Source of the DNA: Dromaius novaehollandiae
Lineage: Eukaryota > Chordata > Aves > Casuariiformes > Dromaiidae
NCBI RefSeq assembly: GCF_036370855.1
Contig: NC_088113.1
Span: forward strand, 20,666,501-20,730,500
Direction of reading: 5' to 3'
Length of the DNA stretch: 64,000 nucleotides
A program made the translations under genes and the position numbers. The stretch's first letter is position 1. Each line of letters starts with the position of its first letter. This document shows positions 44,381 to 56,100 of this stretch, piece after piece. A model generated the notes under the pieces. It searched no databases. It was not told where the DNA came from and saw nothing but the letters and a program-made list of their open reading frames with translations.

Positions 44381-46989
44381 GGGCGGCGGTGGCCCCTCCG
44401 ACAGCCCCCCCCCCCCCCGGTGGCTTCCCTCCCGGCCGGCGGCTCCGTGGGGCCGAGCCCAGGCAGGGAGAGCCGGGACGGGGCAGCGATGCCGGGGTGC
44501 AGAGCTGGTCCACTCGGAGCTGCCGACCGCTCTGGATGCACTGAGGCCCCCCCAGATCTGCAGAATCGAGCAGGGCTGGACGCTGCTGGCCTGTGCTGGG
44601 GGGGGGGGCGCGCTGCAGGAGCCAGCAGCCCCCCGGCACCCCGGGAAGGGGCAGGGAGGCGGGAGGTGAGCAGCCGCAGCTCGGCCAGCCCCGCCAGAGG
44701 CTGACGTGCAGGGCCACGGTGGCAGCCCCAGGCCCAGCTCCAGGCTGGAACTGGTCATCCCCCCCTCCAGGTCGGGTCGGGAGTTTCCACTCGCTGCGCT
44801 GCAAAGCCGCCTCCGGCCCTCATCCCGCTCCCGCTCCCGCTGCCGCAGCCGCGTGGCAGCCGGTGCCTCCTGCCGTCGCTGCCGCCCCGGAGCCGGAGCC
44901 GGGGCCGGGATGGAAAGTTGGCAGGAGGGAGCCGGCGGAGAGGGGAGCGGAAAGAATGAGCTCAAACCCAGAAAAATGCAGCCGCGCTGGAGGGCTGGGA
45001 GGGGCGGCCGGGGGGGGCCACGGCGAGGGGCTGGGAACGCGAGCGAGCGAGGGAGGGAGGAGGTGCTGGCGCGGGGCAGGTAGGGCCGGGGCTCGGCAGC
45101 ATCAGCCCCTCCCGTGGGTGCTTTCAGGCTGCCCCACTGCCACGCATCCCAGGGCCACGCATCCCAGGGCCACGCATCCCAGTGCCCCCCTCCATCGGCC
45201 CTGGCGCCGGGAGCCTGCGGGCTGGGCCCGGCCGCGGCGCGGGAGGCCGAGCGCTGGTGTATTTTCCAGGGAGCCGGTGGCGCTGCCGCCCTCGTCCTTG
45301 TCCTGGTCCCGGGCGGGAGGCCGGCCCCGGGACAGGCGCATCGGGGCTCCCGAGAGCCTTCTCCTCTATCCTCCACCTGAAATACGAAACTATGAATCAT
45401 CCCAGGGCCTGAAATAGATCCCTTTTTTTTTAAAGTGTGGGAAAAAAAGATTTTTTAAAAAAAAACCAACAGCAACAACTTTTTTTCTCCACCACGCTCT
45501 CCCGCCATGCCTGTGCTCGGACCCCCCGGCAGCGATGCCGGGGCACGGGAAGCCCGAACGGCCCATCGTGCTCACACAGCACAGCTCAGTGCTGCTGCGC
45601 TACGGCAGTGAATCCCGACTTCCCCCAGCTGCAAGGTGGAAGGATTTCCCTGCAGGAAGCGGGCCTGAAGCGCAGGGCAGGAGGAGGAGGAGGAGGAGGC
45701 AGCTGGCTAACGGCACCCGGCTGGCAGCGGCTCGGGAGGGGAGGGGATGCTCGCAAGGAAAACACGCGTTTCGGCCAATTTTCCAGCCGAGCCCTGGCCC
45801 CAGGCCAGTTGTGTGGAAAGTTTGCTTTCATTTACCAGGCGCTTTGGCAGAGGGGCTGTTTGCCGAGTGCGGCCGCAGGTGGGCTGAAAGCAGACGGGGG
45901 ACAATGCGAAGCAGGAAGCGCAGCCGGAGCCCCTGCCGCCGCCCTCGCCAGTGAGAGGCCGGGGGGTCGCGGGCGCCTTGCTGCCCTTCACTGCGGAGCC
46001 CTCGAGCGCCGGCTCCTCCCGCAGCGGGATGCAGCCCCTCCGCCGAACCGAGCTGCCGGCCTGCGGATCGGCTCCGGCTCCGGGTCCGGGTCCGGCAGAG
46101 CGGTGCCCGCCAGAGCGGCCCGGCGGGTGGCATCATCCCCACGGCGCGGGAGCAGCAGCGGGGCGCAGGCAGACCCCATGGCGCGGCATGGGGCGGCGGG
46201 GGCATGGGGTGCCCGGCCTCGCCTGCGCCTGCGGGAGGGAACCTGTGGGGATCCAGCCCGGAGCTAGGCTCAGAGGGGGCAGATCCCAGGGATCCAGCCC
46301 AGGGACAGGCCAGAGGCAGCAGAGCTCAGGGATCCAGCACCATGACAGGCCCCAAGGGGGGCAGATTCCAGGGATCCAGTCGAGGAGCAGACCAGGGGAG
46401 CAGAGCCCAGGGATCCAGTGCCATGACAGGCCCCAGAGGGGGCAGATCCCGGGGATGTACCCCAGGGCCAGGCTCGGAGGGGGGCAGGTCCTGGGGATCC
46501 AGCCCCGGGACAGGCCGGAGGGGTCAGATCCCAGGGATCCAGCACCATGACAGGCCCCAAAGGGGGTCAGATCCCAAGGATCTAGCCCAGGCACAGGCCC
46601 TGGAGGGTGGCAGATCCCAGGGATCCAGTACCATGATAGGCCCCAAAGGGGGGCAGATACCTGGGATCCAGCCCAGGAACAGGCTCCAGAGGGGTCCGAT
46701 CCCAGGGATCCAGCACCATGACAGGCCCTGAGAGGGGCAGATCCCAGGGATCCAGCCCAGGGACAGGTCCGGGGGGGGGGGGGGAGATCCCAGGGACTCA
46801 GCACCAGGACAGGCCCCAAAGGGGGGCAGATGCTGGGGATCCAGCCCAGGGACAGGCCAGGGGCAGATCCCAGGGATCCAGCACCATGACAGGCCCCAGA
46901 GGGGGGCAGGTCGCAGAAGGTCCCAGCCCGGGCGCGGCCGCCCCGCTCCGGTGTCACGCAGGCCGCGGGGGGCGCGGGGGGCGCAGGCC
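44381..46989. other. REM1 3'UTR and REM1-HM13 spacer
   Basis: No second gene recognised. No canonical AATAAA was found in the first kilobase after REM1, so its 3' end cannot be placed. Contents: C14 run near 44407, a 3x cacgcatcccagggc repeat (45141-45185), T/A-rich patch 45420-45490, (GGA)n at about 45680-45697, and the minisatellite at 46249-46915. Several very long open frames on the minus strand reflect GC composition only. Confidence 0.6.
46249..46915. repeat. Alternating two-subunit minisatellite
   Basis: About 16 units of about 43 bp, each anchored by cagatcccagggatcc. Two flavours mostly alternate: one continues agcaccatgacaggcccc, the other agcccagggacaggcc. The functional period is therefore an ~86-bp dimer. 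It ends about 250 bp before the HM13 start codon. Confidence 0.9.
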
Positions 46990-47165
46990 GCGGGCCCGGC
47001 GCGGTCTCCTAGCAACGCGGCGGGGCGGGTTGCTAGGGGGCGTGGCGCGAGGGGAGGGGCGGGGCGACGCGACGCCGGCGCGTGACGCACTTCCGGCCGG
47101 TAAGGGAACGTGTCCCTGGGCGCCGGGCGGCGGGCCGGAAGCGCGGCCGGGGGCAGCAGGCAGCC
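46990..47165 (+). promoter_or_regulatory. HM13: HM13 promoter and 5'UTR
   Basis: CpG-island promoter without TATA. It contains an inverted repeat CCTAGCAAC (47008-47016) / GTTGCTAGG (47029-47037), GC boxes, a CRE-like tgacgca and an overlapping ETS-type acttccgg (about 47081-47095). The ETS/CRE pair about 75 bp before the ATG is the likely start region of transcription. Confidence 0.6.
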
Positions 47166-50100
47166 ATGGAGCAGGCCGCGGCGCACAACGGCAGCGGCGC
47201 CGGGGCCGCCCCCGCCGCCGGGCCCGCCCGGCCGCCCGCCACCCCCGAGGGCATGGCCCTGGCCTACGGCAGCCTCGTCCTCATGGCCCTGCTGCCCATC
47301 TTCTTCGGGGCGCTGCGCTCCGTCAGCTGCGCCAAGAGCAAGGTAACCCCGCCGGGGGCGCCGGGCCTCCCCCCGCCGCCGGGGCTCCCCTCCCACCGGG
47401 GCGCGTAGCGGGGGGAGCGGGGCTCCCCCTTAGCGGGGGCGTCAGGGCGGCCAGGGCTCCCCCCACACTAGAGACACCGCCCCCCCCCCCCAATGGAATA
47501 CCGGGGCTGCCCTCCCCCCATGAGGCATAGCGACCGGGGCTCCCCTTTACCGGGGGCACCGGGGCTTCCCTCCCACCGTGGGGCATAGCGACCGGGGCTC
47601 CCCCGTACCGGGGGCACCGGGGCGGGCAGGGCTCCCCCCATACTGGAGACACCACGGCTCCCCCCTTCACTGGGAACACTGGGGCTGCCCCCCTGCCACC
47701 GGGGGCACCGGGGCTCCCCTCCCACCGTGGGGCATAGCGACCGGGGCTCCCCTTTACTGGGGACACTGGGGCGCCTGGGTTCCCCCCCCCCCCCCCCATT
47801 GGGGCACTGTGGCAGCTGTGTCCCCCTCACTGGGGCTCCAGGACCTAGCACCCACCGGGGTGGCCAGGTCCCAACCGGGGCACTGGGGTGCCGGGCCCCC
47901 CTCTCCCCACCGGCGGTACTGGAGCGACTGGGTGAGGTCTCTCTGGGGAGAGGTCTCGCCTCGCACCTCACCTCCTCCTTGGTTTTCTCTGGCTGGGACC
48001 CCACTGTCACCAGCAATCCACATGCCTGGAAGACTAACGGTCTTGTCACCTGCACAAGCGACAGCGCCTGGGAGAGCCTCGTGTGTGGCTCTGTCTCCCA
48101 CCCCGCGCGCTGGGCTTGATCCCTGGCTGGGTGCTGCGCTTCTGCGTGCCGCCCAGGCCCTTCGCCCTCCCTGCAGGCCCATTGCGCTGCCCTCTGCATC
48201 GCCCACCCGGCTGCGGGGAGCAGCGGGAAGTTAAATCCCAGCACTTTTCTTCTGAAGTCTGGGAGAAGGGACTGTTTTGTACAGCCTGTTTATTTTTTTT
48301 AAAACACTTTCTGCCCTGATATCTTAATTCAGGGCTCTCAGCTGGTCTTAATGGGGGTCTTAGCAGCCCTGTTAATCAAGCCCTAGAGAATGCTAAAACA
48401 GCATCTGTGAGCAGGGTCAGGGGGTGGCTCTGCGGGGGATTCCTCTCCCCTCGTGTCGCTGAGAGCGAGTGGCCCTTGGGGCTCTTGCTAGCGAGCAGCC
48501 AAGTGCTGTGCGGCAGCAGCTGTGCTCCAGATAAACATCATTGCTTTCGTGCGGCCCCTTTGCTTGAGGCCTCCATGAACGGGCACCGTCCGGTGCTGGC
48601 TGCAGGTGCTGGGCCCGTCGGGATTAAACGTCCGGGCGCCAGCAGCGCTGTGCGTGCCGTGCCCAGCTGGCGGGGGAGCGGGCAGCCCCCCTCGCGTCCG
48701 GGAGCAGGGCCTGCGGCGAAGAGCTGCGAGGAGGAGAGCGGAGCAGGGAGGGACGGCAGTCCTGGGGAACGCTGGAGGTCTCTTATGGGAAAGGGCTTAG
48801 AAGGGGTCTGGTCTAGGCTGTCCACAGAAGTTTCAGAAGATTAAAGAGTTTGATAGATCTGATGCTTCAGAGCGTGGTGGCCATTTCAGGAATGAGGTGA
48901 GGGATAAAAAGGTGACTGGAGAGAAACGTCATTCAGAGGGTGGTCGACATATGGTGTGCACAGATGGGGAGGCTGATGGAGACAGCCAGGCATGAGCAGC
49001 ACGGAGGAGCTGCGGAGTCCAGCCCTCCTCTGGGCAAGGGGAGAAAGGAAAAACGCCGGTGCAGAAAGCAAGCTTTTTCCCTCTTCAAGAGGAAAAAAAC
49101 AGTAAATTGTGGCAGCCCTTGGAAGGACAAATATGGTAGGTTTGTTTTTCCCATCTTGGGCTCTACCTATAACACAGTCCCACCTACCAGGCGGACAGAG
49201 CCAGCAAGTGCCCTGCTCCTCTGTGAAGCTGCAGCGATGCCCCTGCGGAGCCCTGCAAACTGCTTATTCTTCCTGTGCTCTCCCTCCTGTCCTAGTGCAA
49301 GGCCAGCGCACAGCCTAATCCACACGTGTCCTCTCCTTCCTCCCCAGAACTCCTCTGAGATGCCAGAGACCATTACCAGCCGAGATGCTGCTCGTTTCCC
49401 CATTGTTGCCAGTTGTACCCTTCTGGGACTCTACCTCTTCTTTAAAGTAAGTAAGCGATGTTGGCAGGCCCACAGAAATAAAGACAACTCCTTCATTCCT
49501 CCTTGCTGCTCAGCCCTGCTGCGTTTGCCTTCAGGAACTCCGAGATGGGGCTGACTTGCTCTTGGCTTACCCTTTTGGGCCCATAGTATTGGCACAGAAG
49601 GTCTTAAGACTGCGCAGATTGAATCTTCAGTGTTACCAGGCAGGAGGATGTTAGATCTCATGTGAATGCTGCAGCTCTTGGGTAATTCAGAGCCTTTTTG
49701 CGTGTGTGGTTGTTCTGGGTACAGCCCTGAGCTCTGCCGACCTGCTTGGGCTGACCAAAGGTGCACGAACTGAAACCAGAGGGTGCCAGAGACTCTTTGA
49801 ATTGCAAATGCTCTGCCTTTGTGTTATATTCCCTGCTATGCTCCTAAAGCCATCTCAGCTTAGGCCTGGGTAATTGCTAGGTAAAGAAGAGCTTATGAAC
49901 AAGCTGGTATGTGTTTGAGATATTTAAATTCAACAAACTGAGTTAAATGACAGTTTTTGAGTCACAGACAAGCGATCTGAGCAGCAGGTGCTTTAACCTG
50001 TACATGTATGGGAAAAGTATCTCGACTTAAAGCACCTTTGGGTACCTCTGCATGTGCCCAGCGTGTGGCTGAGCACCCAGAGGGCCTGGGGAAGCTGTAG

Positions 50101-53100
50101 GGTTGGCAGCACAGTGTGGGCCTGTTGGGCAGTGCCCGTGGATTGGCGTGTGGATAGGAAGCCTCGGCAGCACCCAGCCCTCTGTCCTGGACCGCCTGGG
50201 AGGTGGCACGGTGCTCCTGCCTGCTGAGGGACGGCAGGTATTCCGGCAGTGGGGCAGGAGGCGGGGATTAGGGGTTCAAAGCAAGAATATTTCAATCTAG
50301 TCTTGTCTCTGCGCATAGCAGTTAGTGCACAACAGCTGACTGATGCTGCGACTGGGGGCTCAGGCCTGCATGCTGCAGCTGCTGCGTCTGATCCTCGTTA
50401 ACGGGGAGGGAAAGCGTGTGCTGCAGATGGGGCCCTGAGGATGCACGGAGATAACTTCTGCAGCAGAAGGCAGGGCAGGCCGGATCGTGCTTCCCTAGCA
50501 ATATGCCCTGCTTTCCCAGTGGTGGAGTTAAGGCTCACGTTATCTGTGTGCTCGCTGGAGTTGCTGTGGCTCCTCTCTTAGCAGTAGCGAAGCAGAGGGA
50601 TGCTGGGCGCTGGTGGTGGGAGTGCAGAGCTGGCAGCCAGGCCCCTTCAGCCCACTGCAGTGATCCCCCGGAGCCTGGCCCGGTGGCCCACTTCTCGGGG
50701 TACTCGGGGACCTTTCCTGCCTCTTGCTCCTGGTCGAGACTGAGACACCAGGAGAAGAAGTACTGAACGTGCAGTGTGACCCAGTTAAAGTTGCTGCATG
50801 ATCTGTGGCTTCTTCCTTTTTAGTATCTGCAGCCTGCCATAAGCACTAGTATTCCAGCATCCCTCTTTCTGGGAGACCAAGAAGGACCAGAGGCCGCCTT
50901 GGGTACGTCGGAGCGCCTTGCTGTGGGCTCTGGTGCACACTGAATCGCAGGGGACGTGATGCAGTGGCGAGGCCGCGTGTGTGTGTTGGAGGGCAGGAGT
51001 GCTAATAATACCCTGGTAAAGTAGGGCAGGGCGTGTGCTCGGCCCGCCGTGCTGCTGCTGCCCCCTCTCCCGGGACAGCCCCCAGGAGCCGCGTGCTGTT
51101 CCACTCTGCTCAGTCTCACTCCACAAGAGATGCGCTGGGGAAGCTGTGTCCTCCTTTCTGCAATGCAGGAGTTATTTTTTGACCTGCGCGGCTCATAGAC
51201 GTGCAATGACTCACAGGCCCCTTGTGCTTGTTCTGCAAGTACATGGCTATTTCCTATGTATTTCACATCAGTGGTGTTAGAACAGGGCAAGAATTTGGGT
51301 TATTCCAGCTTTTCTTCCTGTAGCAGTGATGCAGCAACTGCTGATTACAACATAAAACAGTTTCTCATGCTAGAAGCAGGGGGAACGTTCTGGTAACCCC
51401 CCTCTGTCGATTTTGTCTTGCAGATATTCTCACAAGAGTACATCAACCTCCTGCTCTCCATGTATTTCTTTGTGCTGGGCATCCTCGCCCTGTCCCACAC
51501 CATCAGGTACGGTGGAGTGGCGGGAGGTGCGGCTGGGCAGGGCTGTCCAAGTCTGGCTGCTCTGGGAGGCAGCAGGGGTTTAAGCTCACAGTGAGGTTTT
51601 CCAGAACAACACTGCCTTGCAGCAGAGCCAAATCTCAGCTCTTGGGGCGTTTTCCTTCAGTAGATCTGAAGGGCTCTGAGGGCAGGCAGTACTGTCGCTG
51701 CTTCACAGCTAGGGAGACAGGCCCAGAGGGTGCTGCGACCCCCTCTTTTTGGGGAACCAGGGTCAGAGCCAAAGTCTTGAGTACCAGTGACCTGACACCC
51801 TGTGCGGTGTTGCTGGGAGAGCTCCCAAGGGTGTGGGCGGCCGCTATCGGAGATCACTGTGGCCTGGCATGGTCCTACATGGGGTGGGGAGAGCTCCTCA
51901 CAGCCTTGTTCCCTTTGTTGGGACAGCTGAAATGGGCAGCTGGAGTTGATGATAAGTCCCCAGTGTCTTGCACTGGTGTTCGGTGTTGAAAGCTCAGACC
52001 ACGTTTCAGTAACTGAAAAAATAAAGCTGGTTTCCTGTTTCCTGAGCTCTAGGGGGTTGGGGACCAGATGCTTTCCTCGACCAGCGCTGCTGCTCTGCTC
52101 GGGCTTCGCGGCTCCCAGCTGCAGGAAGGTCGCTTTGCGGTGGCCGGCTCTGGGTGGCCAGGGCATCGTGCCCAGCGCTGTGGGGCACAGGGCAGGTGTT
52201 AAGGTCTGGGATATCCCTCCCTTCTCACTGGTGATGCTCCGTGCTGGCATGTGCCCATTGCCCTGGAGTGTTTTGGGGGACAGTTACCTACAGGCTGGTC
52301 AAACCCCTGGAGAGGACAAGCTCCTGTGTGTGCTGCTTGGTGCCCGGGGCTGGGCCTTGTGCCTGCCCCGGGGTGGTGAAACTCGGCATTTCCCTCTTGT
52401 GTATGGAGCGGGGGGAGAGGGTGGGGGTTGATGTTTGTGCTCCGACGCTGTCGTGCAGAGGCGCTGGGCAGTGCGTCGTGCTGGGGTTTCTGTAGAACTG
52501 CCCTTCTCTGCACCTCTTGTTTCAGCCCCATGATGAACAGATTCTTTCCTGCAAATTTCCCCAACAAACAGTACCAGCTTCTCTTTACCCAGGGCTCCGG
52601 GGAGACCAAGGAAGGTACGTGAGCTCGCCGGTCTCTCTGGGGGCTTGCATGTTTTCTGCCTTTACTATTGTTTCTTGCTTGGTGCTTTGACTTTCAGCCC
52701 TTTGAAATGGTCTTCTCAGGCTTGTCTCTTACTCCATGCTGTGCTTCTGTAGCCACTGTAAAAGCCTTGTTTGCCCATGCGGAGCTGGGACTGCCGTGTG
52801 CCTCTGGCTGGCAGGCAAATCCCAGAAACAGAGTGCTCAGTAAATGGACCTAATCAGTATTAAATGTGCTACCTTTAATATAATGCTGGGGTTTTTTTCT
52901 TCCCTGCCTTAACTGATTTGATTTAAATCTTTGCACTGGCGAAGGTCCTCTGGTAAGGATCCTGCCCAGTAGCCTTACTGGTAGGGGGTTATTTCTTCTA
53001 GTAGTCCCACCAGGAGTTAATGGAGTACAGAAAGGGGGAGAAGAGCTGGCCCCTCCCTGCCATAAGACAGTGTCTGTATCCAATTTCCTTGTTGACAGAA

Positions 53101-56100
53101 GGATCACAGATGTTGTCCATGTGGCAGAGTCTGGCTGAAGGCGAAGACCTTGGCTCGCCAGTGCGAGCCACTTGCAAATCCAGCACGCAAGCATGTGGTT
53201 GCCGTGGGCATGGCCATTTGCATCCCCTCGTTTGGGCCATGAGCACTGTGGCTCAGTGTTCCTCCCCCACTTGTAAACTCACTAGTTGCTGCCCTGCGTG
53301 GGAAGGGACGCTGCCCAGGCCAGCCAAAATCAGTCCTCTGTGTTGTATTGCAGAAATAGTGAACTATGAGTTTGACACCAAGGATCTCGTATGCCTGGCC
53401 ATGAGCAGTGTTGTCGGGGTCTGGTACCTGCTGAGAAAGGTAAGAGAGCAGCAGCAGCAGTATGGTGGGGAGGCCAGGGACTAGGCTAGATCAGACCTGC
53501 CCTGGTGCCTTTGCCCACAAAGCGTCTGCTGTGAAGGGCCATGGCTCTGTGCAGCACGATCCATCTCTCCTTTTCCTGTCGTTTTCAGCACTGGATTGCA
53601 AACAATCTCTTTGGCCTGGCGTTTTCCCTCAACGGGGTCGAGCTGCTGCACTTGAACAACGTCAGCACTGGTTGCATCTTGCTTGGGGGCCTCTTCATCT
53701 ACGACGTCTTCTGGGTAAACGGGAGCATTCCCGGGGGAGGATGCGGGTTGCAGCCGTTCATGGAAGGCATGTGCAGGGTGTCACGCTGCTTGGAGGTCAC
53801 ACGCTGGCTGGACACGTGTTGGCAGCCAGGGTTTCCACTTTCTCAGCCCAAAGGGGTGTGGTGGGGATGATGACAGAACTGAACACTGGCAAAACTCAGC
53901 TCAGCAAATGTGTATTCTTTTAATTTCTGGCCTAGTCAAAGAGTCCAGGGCTGGCAGGGATCTCATCAGGTAGTCTTGCTGTCGTAGGCTATGTTGGTGT
54001 TCAGCATAAGTTTTGGTGACCTGTATCCCTGTGTAAGGTCTTCTCAATGCCTGGCTAGAGCTGTTACTACTGCTCCCTGCCAGCAACACCGCCCCTGATT
54101 TGACTGCAATGAATTTGCCTGTTCCACAGCCACATCGTGCTGGTGGTCACCTCTGATCAGCTGGTATGTCAGGTCTTTCTCGGCTTCAGTGGCAGAGTTG
54201 CCCGCTCGCAGCGGAGGTTCTTGTTAAGTGATCCTAAACCTGTGACTTTGCCCTTCCTGCTGCCTGCACCCACCTAACTGTTCCTGGCTTATGCTGATCC
54301 TCCTCGTATGGGCTGTGCCTCAGCTCTGCCATCTGCCAGCTTTGTTGGCATCCTTCTGTTCTTCTGCGCAGACACCAAATACTGGAATGGCTCCAGTCGT
54401 TTCCCTTCAGCCAGTACAGTGCTCTGCCATCTTCATTTTAAGGTTTTCCTTATCTTCGGTGGCACTGGATCCCTTTTCCTCCTTAGTCCTATGTAATATC
54501 TGAATTCCTCGGTCTTTCCTGTTTACCTCCACCTTCTGAATTTTCCTGTTTCAGAATGTCTTAAAGCCTTGCATACCTTGAGGTCTGTCCAGCTGCTCTA
54601 CAGCTGCCTGAGTAATTCTTCCCTCTTCAAGCCTGGCTACTGTGTGTTGTTTTGTACTCAGCTGGTGCCGCCCATGGTTTCATAGGCTCACTGACAGGCC
54701 CAGCTATTAGATTCATGTGTGTGTGTCAGTCCAGTGCACTCAGCTGAAGATGATTCAGCCTCCTGACCAAGCCCCAAGTGTGCTGGGGTGTGATTGCAGT
54801 CCCTTCGGTGCTCACGCGATGCCAGAGGGGCAGTGTGGGGGAGCTGGGGACGGTGTGGACTACGTGTCCCTAATTCAGGAGAACTTCTTTATAGTGTTTT
54901 GGAGATGGCAGCAGCATAACCTCCGCCACTGTGCGCTTGCCTGCTGTAGTCAGTCCGGGCTTCTCCAGCAGAGCGCACTGTTGGAGCACAGTCGTCAGTG
55001 GCTTTGCAGAAAGGCCTTTCTGAAGTGCGATTCCTCTTACTGTTCCCCTGTGCAGGGACTGATCACTTGGATCTTAGCATGGATTTAGTCACAGTGAGAT
55101 CCCAGGAGGATTTCAGGAAAGAGGTGGAGTTACTCAGTGAACCAATGATACTGAGCCCTGCACAGTCTTGGGGTGAATTTTTACATGGTGCTTTGTGGTG
55201 TTTCCCTGGTCCTGGTTTAGAGTCCTGTTGCGCCGTAGCAGTTGCTGCATGTTCTGCCCTTAGATAAGGCCGGCAATGGCCAGACCTTGCTGCACCTTGT
55301 AGTAGTTACTCTGATGCCCAACTGCCTGCTTTAAATTTTCTCTTGATCCTCCAGCTCTTGGATCTTGCTCACCAGGTGCTAACCAGCACTTGGTTTGTAC
55401 GCCTGCTGCTGGTATAGTCCAGACTGGAGGCTTGAAGATGAAAAGGAATAGAAATCAGAGTGACTGACCTATGTGTTTACAGTCCATCCCACAGAAGATG
55501 CCAATATTTAAAGCTGATAGTGCAATACAAATAAATGATGTCGGAGCAAAATGCAACTGATCTGACGATTGCTACAGTCCCTGTTGGAAGCTTGCAGGCA
55601 GCAGCTGCCTGGCCTTGGCTGGGATGCTCTCAGCTGAGGTTTCCTGTCCTCAGATAACGTCCTGCATGTTGTTCAGACTTTGTACTGAATTGACTAATCG
55701 GAGCTGAGCAAAACCCACTGAGTGCTGCTGCCCCTTGTGTGTGACCCATGGCATTTCCCATCGGGGAAGGACAGGGTGGCAGTGAGCACAGCTTGTGCGA
55801 AGCGAGCGGTATCCCAGGTACTGCTCTGAAAACAGGACAGCCTTGATATATTTACCTCCTTGAGCACTGCATTGTGCCCTCTTCCATGGGAGATGGACTC
55901 AACAGCTCCAAGTCTCGGAGTTCTGCTCGTGGGACTCATCTGCCCAGAGCTCTGTGGCTCTTTGGCTGCTTCCTACCGCTGTGGCTGCTCTTGACCCTGA
56001 GGTGAGACTGCAGCTGAGTGTGTTTGTGTCCTTGTGCAGCTGTGATCACCTTGGACTCCTCTGCTTGCCCCTAGGTCTTTGGCACCAACGTGATGGTGAC

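Noticed and set aside
43892-45400. 502-aa open frame on the minus strand over the REM1 3' exons
   Set aside because: Same composition effect; no splice logic and no recognisable domain.
46249-46915. Repeat-spacer look that could suggest a CRISPR array
   Set aside because: Units are contiguous and related along their whole length, with no unique spacers, and the host is a vertebrate.
46133-46957. Long open frames with WIPGICP-type repeats on both strands
   Set aside because: Translations of the ~43-bp minisatellite; open on both strands because the unit lacks stops, not because it is coding.
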